From Spongilla lacustris (Eukaryota; Porifera; Demospongiae; Spongillida; Spongillidae): DNA of 64,000 nt. The stretch is from positions 6,435,058 to 6,499,057 of the forward strand of contig OX442427.1 in NCBI GenBank assembly GCA_949361645.1. The letters are read 5' to 3'. The notes under the pieces were generated by a model. It was not told where the DNA came from, searched no databases, and saw only the letters and a list, made by a program, of their open reading frames with translations. The translations under genes and the position numbers were made by a program. Positions 26,148 through 40,589 of this stretch are shown here, piece by piece. Each line of letters starts with the position of its first letter. Positions within the stretch are counted from its first letter, which is position 1.

Positions 26148-27428
26148 TTAATTTTCTTTCAGTATTTTTTCAACAATCTCAGTTTTGCTGCTTACACCAC
26201 GAACTCCCCATCTGCTGCCAAACCAAATGTGGGTAAAGTCAGAACATGTCCCAGAAAATCCATGTATGCGGCATGAATCATTACGCTGGGGTTCAAGGTC
26301 ATTCTTATAAAACACATTTGCTGGCTTAGTACACTTGTAACACCTCAGTTTTCCAATCACATCATCAGCCATACCTTCAGCTATGGCCCTGGCCTTAGCA
26401 ACTTCAGCCTTAGCCCTAGCAGCTTCAGCTTCAACCTTTGCCTTAGCCACTACAGGCTGGAGAATGTGTAGGTCCTCCCCAAATATGGCAGCCTGAGCTT
26501 GTAGCTTCTCCAGTAATGACATTTGTACTTGTAATTTCTCCTCAAACATTTGATGCAGCTGATGAATTTGCTGTTCATGTGACTGCTGTAGCTGCACAAA
26601 GGCTTTGGAGAGAGCCACAAAATGTACACCAATGTCCTGTTCATGTTCAGAAATATAGCCACGTGGGGCAACGTGAGAGCATCCCAGAGGGGCGTGGACA
26701 CATGGGACAGGCTCATTGGGACAGTCCCTTTTGTGTGCATCAAAACTTTGACGAGTAAGGTTGGGAGCACCGCACTTAAGAGGGCATGACACGGGAGCAT
26801 ACGGACATACCTCAAGGTGGGCGGACATTCGGTTGTACGTTGTGGAGACTTTGCACGACGGATGAGGACAGTGGGTTGGGCGAAGTTTGCAGTAGTATTT
26901 GAGGTGGTCGATGAGGTCGTTGCGACTCAGACGGACATTGCACGTATCCTGCTCATCTCCATTGGTCCCTTCCGCATTGGGCTTGGAGTTAGGACAGTTC
27001 TGCAGACAAACAAACTGTTGGTGTGTAGCCATCTCTCCACGTGGAACAAGGGCTCTACAGGCTTCTTCAGAACACGCGATGAGTTCGCAACTACACTCAG
27101 TATCAAGATGGCCGTCCAATCGACCACAAGTTCCTTTCCACTTGCATTTGTCGTGTACGCACACAACGTCTAGAGCGGACACCTGTGCTGATGCAAAGGC
27201 GGAAGTCAAAGGAGCAGTGAGAGGTTCTCTACAAACTGGACAACTCGCATTTCGTCGAATACTTTCTGTGAGACAGTCGAGACAAAACAGATGAGCTCCG
27301 GATTGGCATGTGACGGGAGAGCGGCAAATTTCAAAGCATATGAGGCAATGGTAGGATTCACTTTTTATTTGATTGCAGAATACGTTGGACGGAAAGCCAC
27401 CTCTCCTACTTGCCCTGATGCAATGCAT
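26148..27428 (-). CDS. RING/TRAF-type zinc-finger protein, copy 3
   Basis: Intact single-exon minus-strand family member, 426 residues from ATG 27428 (MHCIRASRRGG). RING near the N-terminus (CLICFEIC, SGAHLFCLDC, CPVC), then TRAF-type zinc fingers (VVCVHDKCKWKGTC, CPHPSCKV, HLEVCPYAPVSCPLKCG, HKRDCPNEPVPC), an Ala/Lys/Glu-rich coiled coil, and the family-specific tail (RCYKC, FYKNDLEPQRNDSC, HGFSGTC) ending VEKILKEN. It has the full tail that copy 2 lost. The sequence upstream of its ATG (GCATTGCAGAGGAG) resembles that upstream of copy 2, so the copies share 5' sequence. Likely a ubiquitin-ligase or adaptor role, by domain content only. Confidence 0.85.
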   Translation of the reverse strand: MHCIRASRRGGFPSNVFCNQIKSESYHCLICFEICRSPVTCQSGAHLFCLDCLTESIRRNASCPVCREPLTAPLTSAFASAQVSALDVVCVHDKCKWKGTCGRLDGHLDTECSCELIACSEEACRALVPRGEMATHQQFVCLQNCPNSKPNAEGTNGDEQDTCNVRLSRNDLIDHLKYYCKLRPTHCPHPSCKVSTTYNRMSAHLEVCPYAPVSCPLKCGAPNLTRQSFDAHKRDCPNEPVPCVHAPLGCSHVAPRGYISEHEQDIGVHFVALSKAFVQLQQSHEQQIHQLHQMFEEKLQVQMSLLEKLQAQAAIFGEDLHILQPVVAKAKVEAEAARAKAEVAKARAIAEGMADDVIGKLRCYKCTKPANVFYKNDLEPQRNDSCRIHGFSGTCSDFTHIWFGSRWGVRGVSSKTEIVEKILKEN

Positions 27429-27514
27429 TGCAGAGGAGGGGTTGACTCACGTGAATTTTAAGTGTCAACTGTTTACCTTTAACATTTAGGCTGTGCATGA
27501 CTACACCTGACTTA

Positions 27515-27633
27515 GTCTCGTACCCAGACCCACGCCACAGCAGCGGGTGGATTACATCACCGCTACGTGGCCTACTTCCACGTAGCGGTGATGTAATCCA
27601 CCCGCTGCTGTGGCGTGGGTCTGGGTACGAGAC
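27515..27633. mobile_element. Palindromic MITE (119 bp), same terminus
   Basis: Two exact 56-base inverted arms around a 7-base centre (CCTACTT). It starts GTCTCGTACCCAGACCC, ends with the complement, and is flanked by TA on both sides (27513-27514, 27634-27635). It shares about 17 terminal bases with the 586-bp element at 25330, but the interior differs. Confidence 0.9.
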
Positions 27634-27724
27634 TACACTGTTACCAGCTCTGATTAGATTGCAGTGGCTTCCGTGCGAGGGGCTTTGCCCAAAAGAAGGG
27701 GCGCCAAATTGCCATTTGCCAAGG

Positions 27725-28680
27725 GCGCAACCTAGTTGGGTGTGACCCGCCCTTCGCATGGTCGGGTTGCATGTACATGTACCATGGAACATCTTCGTGA
27801 AATCGCTGTGTTATTGCATGTGTGGGGGGGGGGGGGGGGGGGGCAGGTAAGTATCGAGTGTAAGATTACCGATACGTGGTGATAATGCGGTAGCTGCTCA
27901 AGATATGTATTGCGGTATCCCTTCGCGTTGTTCAGGCGCTTCATGGCAGGGTAGCGCAACTCTTGAGCTGCCTTTCAGAGTTGACGCAAACAAAAGTTAT
28001 AAAACTTGACCGCGCCCTGAAAATTCATATACATATAAGTTAAATGGAAGGAACAGCGGCCTATCATTACCTCACATCAGCCGCTAATTGACCTTTTGCC
28101 TTCTGACATCACAAATTAATTGGTTGTGTTTGACACAACATAAGTCCTTATAGGAACTTCATGAAGAAACATTGCAAGTATTAAATTAATGGTAAATGAA
28201 TGCCTGACTATATTCCAAAACTATATTCCAAAATTAAGTACCTTCTCCAGTTACGGTGCAAATGTTACAGCGCCCACAAGTTACCGGAAGTTGCCCCCCC
28301 CCCCCCCCCCCCCCCCCCAAAAAAAAATCGAAAAGCGCGATTGAGCGTGTCTCATTAGCAACTTCCGCAATGTTTCGCTGCATACAAATCCCTTACAGAG
28401 CTCCATCGTGAAATACAACAAAAATGAAACGTGTGATAATTTACTTCTCAATAAAAATTTAAAAGGAAAAGCATATGATGGTGAAGTTATGCCATTTTAA
28501 AAGTTACCCCCCCCCCCCCCCCCCCCCCCCCCAAATTCATGCGTGACGTCACAGGCAAAAGGTCCATTGAATGATCTCTGCTTGAACGCTGCAATCCCCG
28601 TTGCAGCAGAACAATCTTGGTATAGGCTTGCAACCCGACCTTCCGACAACGCGCGAAGGGCGCAACTAGGCGCAACCATA
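27725..28680. repeat. Region with imperfect inverted ends and G/C runs
   Basis: GGGCGCAACCTAGTTGGGTG...CGCCCTTCGC...GGTCGGGTTGC at 27725-27770 is matched in inverted form by GCAACCCGACCTTCCG...GCGAAGGGCGCAACTAGG at 28628-28675, suggesting the ends of a ~950-bp non-coding element. Inside are homopolymers G20 (27824-27843), C25 (28294-28318) and C26 (28507-28532). No coding sequence seen. Confidence 0.5.
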
Positions 28681-28879
28681 ACTTGATTGTGAATTACATT
28701 TTAACGAACTGTACTTTTGGGCAGTTAGTTGATGGAGACATTCTTGAACGATGGAAAATTAAATACAGAATTATGATACAACCTACCTACATAATAATAA
28801 AAAATAAATACACAAATGAAACAAACAAATAATAAATAAAGACATACGAGCTCGAAGAGATAAACATTAAGCAGGACAT

Positions 28880-29160
28880 TCAGGCAAAGATACTGGGCAA
28901 CCATGCTTCATCGTCCATTTCAATTGCACTCCTTCATTTGGTGTGGAAGCCCCTCAGAGGTTTGTTGCTCTATGGATTGCAAATGAAAGTCGTGCTCTCA
29001 TCCATCCTAGTACTTCACTGTTGGATTTTTCCCACTTATGGGCGAGGTGTCTGACAAAAAAAATTTGCTTCTCGATGCAGGACTCCGTCAACTGACACAA
29101 CGAGAGGTGTGAAGGAGGCTCAGCTAATAAAACAGTTTGAAAACAAACCACAACAATCAA
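28880..29160 (-). pseudogene. Mobile-element coding relic
   Basis: Minus-strand frame with EVLGWMRARLSFAI and HRATNLCLRG, followed by degraded sequence (DDEAWLPSIFA). A segment of this kind recurs downstream of reverse transcriptases in invertebrate mobile elements (recollection of the motif, not checked). No start, no complete domain. Confidence 0.4.
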
Positions 29161-29621
29161 GATTACCCAAACAGACCAGACATGTATGCTCTACAATGAT
29201 TAACTGATTTAATTTATGTAGCCCTACAAGTAGTTCGGTTCTATACAGAATTAAATATAAATCAAAATCATTATAAATGTTCAGACAAAACAGGAATAGA
29301 AGGGGTTAAACTGGTAGAAGAGTTGTAAATGGTATTAATCCGCACCTTGAAAATCAGCTTCTTCAGTAAAAACACATGCTATCAGGTTATCTTCCAATAA
29401 CAAGCACCACTTATAGCAGCATGTCAATAGTACAATGAATTAATAAATAATATTTATTCCCATTCCCCTTGTGAGATTAGTTTACCCATCTCACGCTCTC
29501 TAGGGCAACGCCTCCCGCTATAAATAGATCAGTACTTCCTTTTATGCAAACATTATTTCTGCTACAAATTAGATTGGTGTGCATTTTGTTGCCGGTGAGC
29601 AGCAAAAGCCAGGAAAGAGAT
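29161..29621. other. AT-rich intergenic sequence up to the gap
   Basis: No gene, RNA or ordered repeat seen. Confidence 0.3.
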
Positions 29622-29821
29622 NNNNNNNNNNNNNNNNNNNNNNNNNNNNNNNNNNNNNNNNNNNNNNNNNNNNNNNNNNNNNNNNNNNNNNNNNNNNNNN
29701 NNNNNNNNNNNNNNNNNNNNNNNNNNNNNNNNNNNNNNNNNNNNNNNNNNNNNNNNNNNNNNNNNNNNNNNNNNNNNNNNNNNNNNNNNNNNNNNNNNNN
29801 NNNNNNNNNNNNNNNNNNNNN
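29622..29821. other. Assembly gap (200 N)
   Basis: Exactly 200 N. The round number suggests a scaffold gap of nominal size, so true distance and even adjacency across it are uncertain. Confidence 0.99.
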
Positions 29822-32126
29822 AGCCCTTTGCAGAACTGAGGAAGAAGCTAAATTCGGTTTATTTTTTTAATGAGAACTATTTGATGTCTAATTCTGATCA
29901 AGCTGTATCTGTGTGTGCATGATGTTTGTTATGGGATCCCAATCTTGTCATTCTGAACATGGATGGATTGATGGGTGCTGTAAAAACCCTCTGTACATGT
30001 AATCCTTCATCTCACCTTTATGATGCATTTCCTGAGCTGTGTAAAGCATATTACATAGTGCAGCCATACCTGTTAGCACATGTACAGCTGAATGCTCCTT
30101 TTCTGCATTGAAATATAGCTGAGATCAAGAATCATGAAGAAAAGGCTTCGCTAATCTAAGCCGAGCGTAAAATTTTATCTACTCACATTATACTTGAGTG
30201 GATTCAGTTGAAAGTGAATAGCTCTTTGGTTTGTGTGTCCAGGAGAGCAAAGCTGCAGGTGGCGTGGTTGCTCTTTTTTTTTTCTCCCTCCCAGACCTGT
30301 TCAATCAGCATGTTGCACCTGCATAATGTTTTTACATGTACCTTTAATGGTCTTCTAAAGATTCGAAATGCATCAGTGGCTGGGGCTATGCCCCAGAGCC
30401 CAGTGGGGGAAACTCCCCAGCTTGAGTACTACATTATTACTTTTATTCAGAATACATGTAACCAGAACTCTCTTCTTATTGTGATGATGGCCAGCTGCCA
30501 GTGAAAGACATCGCACACAAAGGCAACCCCAGTGGGTTAATCAAATTTTCACAGACTTCAGTATAATACTTTAGCCCTGCACCCCAGCTTTATCTATGCC
30601 CTTGTGCAGTTTAGTAGTAGAGCATTATACTCATAGCTCTCACGAACTTAGGAATGCATTGACTATTGTGATTTGAAAAACTGGGCTTAAGTGTTCATAA
30701 TTGGAAATGCATGCATGAAAACATTTACATTGCAAAGAATTAAATGTTAGTCATTCAGAGGAGGGAGGGGGGGGTGCCAGGGGTGCCATATATGGTTCTC
30801 CCCCCTTGGTAAACAACAGCCAAGACACCACTGCCCGTTTGTTGTCCCAACTGACCTTGGCACTGGATAAGAGCAGTAATTAGAATTAGAAGTAATTAGA
30901 AGGAAGCTTTGGACACTTACACATTTCCACAACATGGTCCCATGGTCCCAGCCTCCCAGGTCAATAAGGTCAAGGCATTATGTCTGGAAACATAGATGAC
31001 AATACGTTCCTTGTAAAGTGGAGTGAGTTTCCATTTTCCAGAAGCAGGCCTTTGAGATGCGTTATTTATAATGTTGAAGAGAAAGAGGTATGTGTTTATT
31101 TCTTTCCCATTATGCTACCTTTACCATAGTAACCAATACCTGACCAATTAATTGCTTCACCATGGCAATGTGTGTGCATTTTAAATTATGCAGTCTGAGA
31201 AAGATGAACGGCTTTTGCGGAGTTGGAGGAATCTTATGTGCTTCGATATACTGCAAAGTTTACTTCTTCAGCTATTCAGTTTCTATTAAAAAGGAAGTTT
31301 AAGTTGTGTGTCGTAGCGCATCAGTTTGCTCAACACTGGACCAATTAAATTAATATTGAAAATACTCACTTGACTGAGTGAATCCTTACAAGAAATGTCA
31401 ATGAAAAAGCATGCCCCAAGATACATTCTTTCATGGACTGGCTGGCTACCACCATACCACTTAATATTTTCTTAGTGCTGTCCTCAACTATAATAGGTTT
31501 TTAAGTATTGAATGATCATTTATTCACTGGTTTGGGATGCCGTGGTTGCCACATTTTTATCCCTTAAAGCAACGTGCAATGCCACACCTGTACAGCCCAA
31601 CAGGCTCATTTTAATGTTCTTCCCATAAACCAAGAAGTCAGAGGATGCATCTTAGGATATGGCAGCACTTGGAATAATCATTTCTGATCGATTTAATTAT
31701 GGAGCAACACTAAACACATTTGGGACATAAAATAATCTTCATTTTGGTCAGTCAGAAGATTCGAAGATGATTGAAGATGAATTGCTAATTATAAGAAGCT
31801 GAAATGAAATGTAAGTTGCTGTGTAGAGGAATCGTGAGTCATAATTCCTATACGTGAGCTCAGTACGTGTGTAAAGGTATCAAAATACAAAACTGAGCGT
31901 TCAGGGGACTCGTATAGATTGCTTAAATAACTCGATTTTTTTTTTTTTAACTAGAAGGTTGAATGCATGAATACATATGCTTGCATAATTATGTAATGTT
32001 TTCATATATAATTATGCGAATTAAGTAGTTCCGTGAGAGTGAAATTGACTGATGCTTGCATTGTGAATTAAAAATTTCACTGAGAAGATCAGGAGTGGCG
32101 CTTAACAGAACCACGTCGTATGAATC
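29822..32126 (+). other. Intergenic region with two weak exon-like blocks
   Basis: No recognised gene. Two + strand blocks have plausible splice borders: TTTTCCAG before 31042 to GAG|GTATGTG at 31089 (reads RPLRCVIYNVEEKE), and TATGCAG to a stop at about 31290 (reads SEKDERLLRSWRNLMCFDIL). They could be the last exons of a gene interrupted by the gap. A small GC-rich hairpin (CTGGGGCTATGCCCCAG) lies at 30380. Confidence 0.25.
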
Positions 32127-36643
<4,517 letters not shown>

Positions 36644-36759
36644 ACTGATATATTTTATACAGTAACTTAAGGATGTGTGTAATTTTAAAACCTTGGTGAG
36701 TGTAATATTTTCTTACGTTTGTCACTGTGAATGTATTTAACTACTTTGATGCTTTAAAA

Positions 36760-36765
36760 AATAAA
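36760..36765 (+). terminator. Polyadenylation signal of the kinase gene
   Basis: AATAAA about 117 bases after the stop codon, the first canonical signal downstream, in an AT-rich 3' flank. Confidence 0.55.
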
Positions 36766-36769
36766 TTTG

Positions 36770-38520
36770 TGCAGATTATTATTATTATTACACTTCATAA
36801 TACAGGTTATATAATATCAAACCTGCTTAATATTTTTATGATACTACTCTAACAACCTACTACCTACACTGTTCAACTAACAAAAGTTAAACATGCTCCA
36901 ATGCTGGGCAGAATGCTGGTACTGTACATGTCCTAGAGAGTATGCTCTGGCATTAGCCCTCACTAGGGTTATATTCATTCTGCTATACAAATTGCAGAGA
37001 GCCTGTGATTTCGTTGAGGCTGTCTTGTAATAATTGTATTTATGAATAGTAGACAAACAAGATAATTCTCAGAATGTTTTTTTTAAATATCTTGTAGAAA
37101 TAAATACAGGTCCAGTCATCATGCTACCATCCTGTTAAACGTTCAGCAAAGCCATAACTCATACCATAACATGGATGTAACATAGAAATGCAAGCACATC
37201 AACACATTCATGAGCACACACACACACTTGTTTAGTTGTTTTGTACATTAGTTGTCATTCAATAGCACACAAGCATCAATTGTGTATGTGGTAATATTGA
37301 AACATGTTCTATTTGCCATGGGAGAAGGTCCCCCGCAATATCTGCACATCAGACATATGCGTATTATCCACTCAAGGTGGGGGTATCGCGAGACCCAGCT
37401 CGTTCATTGTTGCCTACTTTAGGCAAACAGATTTGATTGAACTCTCAACACATTATCTTGCAATAGGCATAACATCATAATTGTAGAATTGGATGACTGT
37501 TTATGATGTAAGGTTGGATTGCCACCACTGGTATCAACATTTGATCAGTGGGCAATGGTGCAGCAGAATATTACTGAAGTCACGCATTGATACAGACAAC
37601 TAATGATATCAGCTATCATACCTCAGTACTCATGAAACAGGTTCTCCATTGATCAAATGTACTTACACTTGATGGTTACACGTACGCCATACCTTTGGGT
37701 GACTACAGTGTTAAGCCTCAATTTTAACTTTTTTCGTCCAGCGCACACATTCAACTAACATAAAGCGTAAAACAAACAATGATCAAAGCACTATACCAAA
37801 ATACCTTCATTGGTAGATTTCTTCTTAAGTCCCTAGTGTAGCACATTCTATTTGCTCTGAATGTGAATCGCAGGCCTAGTGATGTCTCATCATAGCTCAC
37901 ATTGGTTCGGGGTTCTAGTGATACTGCTATTTTTAGGCAGTTCGTATTAGTTCGAAAATTTCTGTCTATTAACGGCATGCATCAGCTCAGGGTTATTGTG
38001 ATATTGCTCCTTCATCGAATATAAAATGTTGTTTCGAATACTGATCCACTTCATATAATAAATGAACATGTGCTCTTATACTTGCTTGTTCTTTCAATAG
38101 GGCTACTTACTAAGTATTGAGTTGAGAATGGCTGCATAGAGCCTGACTGAGGACAGAGTTAATGTTGTCTGAGTATAAGGCTAGCTGTGTTGAGGTGGGC
38201 TGCTGAATGCTGACAGGAATGAGGCTGGATAGCTCAGTTTGACTGCATTGGTTTGGTTAGGTGATTAGGGTGCCGAGGTGAGTGTGAGTGGAGCAGCTGG
38301 CTGTGTTGAGAAAAGGCTGAAAGGGTAGAGGATATATTTGCTGCAAATCGTACAAGAAAATGGGTATATAATCAACATTGTATTGAGTAGATTTGGTGCT
38401 TGTGGTACATGTAAACGCCAGCCGAGAAGCGAGAAGAGGACGGGGGGAGGGGGACGCACAAAACATTTAGGCCGCCCCAGCCATGAAATAGCCATCACGC
38501 CACTGTTCATAGTATCCCAC
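36770..38520. other. Intergenic region
   Basis: No gene seen on either strand; only a short ATT repeat (36777-36791). The window 38430-38460 has a GGACGGGGGGAGGGGGACG tract. Confidence 0.35.
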
Positions 38521-38529
38521 ATTTCAGAT

Positions 38530-38690
38530 ATTAAATTTCAGTATCCTTTTAAAATCAAACAATAGCTGAAGGGCTTCTTCAGTTGAGGAACCTGTCACAA
38601 CATCATCTACATAAAAGGAGTTAATCAGCGTCTTAGACAAGACCGATAGCCATTTGCAGTGTTGGATACGACTGGCTAAGGACTGAATAG
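38530..38690 (-). pseudogene. BEL/Pao-type reverse-transcriptase fragment
   Basis: Minus-strand frame reading LINSFYVDDVVTGSSTEEA and LQLLFDFKRIL, the YVDD catalytic region of a BEL/Pao-like reverse transcriptase. Only about 45 residues survive before stops on both sides. Confidence 0.65.
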
Positions 38691-38769
38691 ATTGCATTTA
38701 GGTAGGCTAGGATTAGGCTCAGGGTGAGATGCTTACAGAGTTGGGGCTGGCTGTGACGAGGTAGGTTGG

Positions 38770-39535
38770 GTGTGTAATGTGTACGGTGTCCTCTGTGTAC
38801 AGATGTGTAAGGTGTTCTCTGTGTACAGACATGTAAGGTGTCCTCTGTGTACAGGTGTGCATAGGTGACCTGTGTACAGGTGTGCATAGGTGACCTCTGT
38901 ATAGGTGCGCATAGGTGACCTCTGTATAGGTGTGCATAGGTGACCTCTGTATAGGTGTGCATAGGTGACCTCTGTATAGGTGTGCATAGGTGACCTCTGT
39001 ATAGGTGCGCATAGGTGACCTGACCTCTGTGTACAGGTGTGCATAGGTGACCTCTGTGTACAAGTGTGCATAGGTGACCTGTGTGTACAGGTGTGCATAG
39101 GTGACCTGACCTCTGTGTACAGGTGTGCATAGGTGACCTCTGTATAGGTGTGCATAGGTGACCTCTGTATAGGTGTGCATAGGTGACCTCTGTATAGGTG
39201 TGCATAGGTGACCTCTGTATAGGTGTGCATAGGTGACCTCTGTATAGGTGTGCATAGGTGACCTCTGTACAGGTGTGCATAGGTGACCTTTGTGTACAGG
39301 TGTGCATAGGTGACCTCTGTACAGGTGCGCATAGGTGACCTGACCTCTGTGTACAGGTGTGCATAGGTGACCTCTGTGTACAAGTGTGCATAGGTGACCT
39401 GTGTGTAAAGGTGTGCATAGGTGACCTCTATGTACAGGTGCGCATAGGTGACCTCTGTGTACAGGTGCGCATAGGTGACCTGACCTCTGTGTACAGGTGT
39501 GCATAGGTGACCTCTGTACAGGTGACCTCTGTGTG
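38770..39535. repeat. 24-bp minisatellite (about 30 units)
   Basis: Units of AGGTGTGCATAGGTGACCTCTGTAT and a longer variant with GTGTACAGGTG. Higher-order blocks are visible: a ~260-bp stretch around 39000 recurs around 39330. The same family occurs at 55320-56450. Long minus-strand ORFs here are repeat translations. Confidence 0.95.
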
Positions 39536-39749
39536 AAGATGTTCTCTGTGTTAAGACTGGCTTCTTGAGGCTTACTTGAGTTCAGACTGGTTAGTTTAGT
39601 GTGACTGAGTTAAGGGTAGCTGATTAGAACTCAACCAGCCATATCCCAGCCTCAATCCAACTGACCTTGTCACAGCGAGTCCTCAGTCGGTCTCCATTCA
39701 ATCCTTAGTTAGCATCAAGTTAGCCACGACTTAGTGACAGGATTCGTCT

Positions 39750-40330
39750 CGTTTAAACAGCTGCACAATCTTTAGATGAAGACATCTTTGAGAGTAATCG
39801 TCTGAGGTGGGCATGTCCTGCAAAGCTATAAAGAGAGGGATGTTTTGAGGTTTCTATCACTTTTCCTATGTCTACAGGGGTTTTGTCTCTTCGGCCTCTC
39901 TTCCATCTCCTGTTAGGTCTGCCCCAATAGTTTCTTCCTCTCCATCCTGTTCCCCACCTGTTTCCTCTCCTGCAAGGATTGTATGGGGAGGGGGTGTCAC
40001 CTCTTGTGTGTGGGATGCAGACCTTCGGTGTGGGTTTCTTTGGATGAGAAGGGTGCATGACCTCTCTGTGTGGAATGGAGACCTTCGGTGTGAGTCTCTT
40101 TGGATGGGATTGGGTGTGTGACCGTTGTGTGTGGGATGGAGACCTTCGGGGTAGGTCTGTACTCTGGTAGTACATCAGTTTCCATCTCTTTGCCTTCAGA
40201 TACGCCGCTGAACCCTCCCTGACTTAAGTCTAGAGTTTCTTCTGTTCGTCAGCTTCCCCTCCTGTTTGATATCTCCAAGTTCCGTGAACACCTTCTCCAT
40301 CCCCTTCTGCAGCTCCTTCACTGCAGAATC
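39750..40330 (-). other. Unrecognised minus-strand coding-like region with tandem repeat
   Basis: Minus strand 40320-40195 has an acceptor-like CTGCAG followed by an open block (VKELQKGMEKVFTELGDIKQ) that looks coiled-coil, ending at TGA. Downstream, 40170-40000 holds about 3.5 copies of a ~60-bp unit (GGAGACCTTCGGTGTG...TCTCTTTGGATG). The frame 40175-39753 continues with an Arg/Gly/Trp-rich stretch (GNRWGTGWRGRNYWGR). It may be a retroelement gag remnant or an exon pair; not assigned. Confidence 0.3.
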
Positions 40331-40589
40331 AAGAGAGGGAGATGGAGAGGGAGGGGCTACTCAGTTTTTTTAAAAGAAAATAATTGGATTTTTATCATTT
40401 GCTTTACTACTTTAACGTATGTCCAAAAAAAATCAAATGGTTAATCTTTAATCCTGAGTTATTGTGATTTCAAAGCATTGCAATCATTTGTGGACACCGG
40501 GTATACTAGAAATGGGTTATTATAACATGAGTATATCTCAATACACAGGTTACAAAAATCTAGAACTTCATTACATTCACAAAAACTCA

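Noticed and set aside
38633..39504. Three overlapping minus-strand ORFs of 216-261 residues with periodic HTCTEVTYAHLY (and similar at 55299-56490).
   Set aside because: All three frames stay open because the minisatellite units lack stops; repeat effect, not a gene.
38770..39535. CRISPR-like array impression from regular repeats.
   Set aside because: Units are contiguous with no unique spacers and the DNA is animal; it is a minisatellite.
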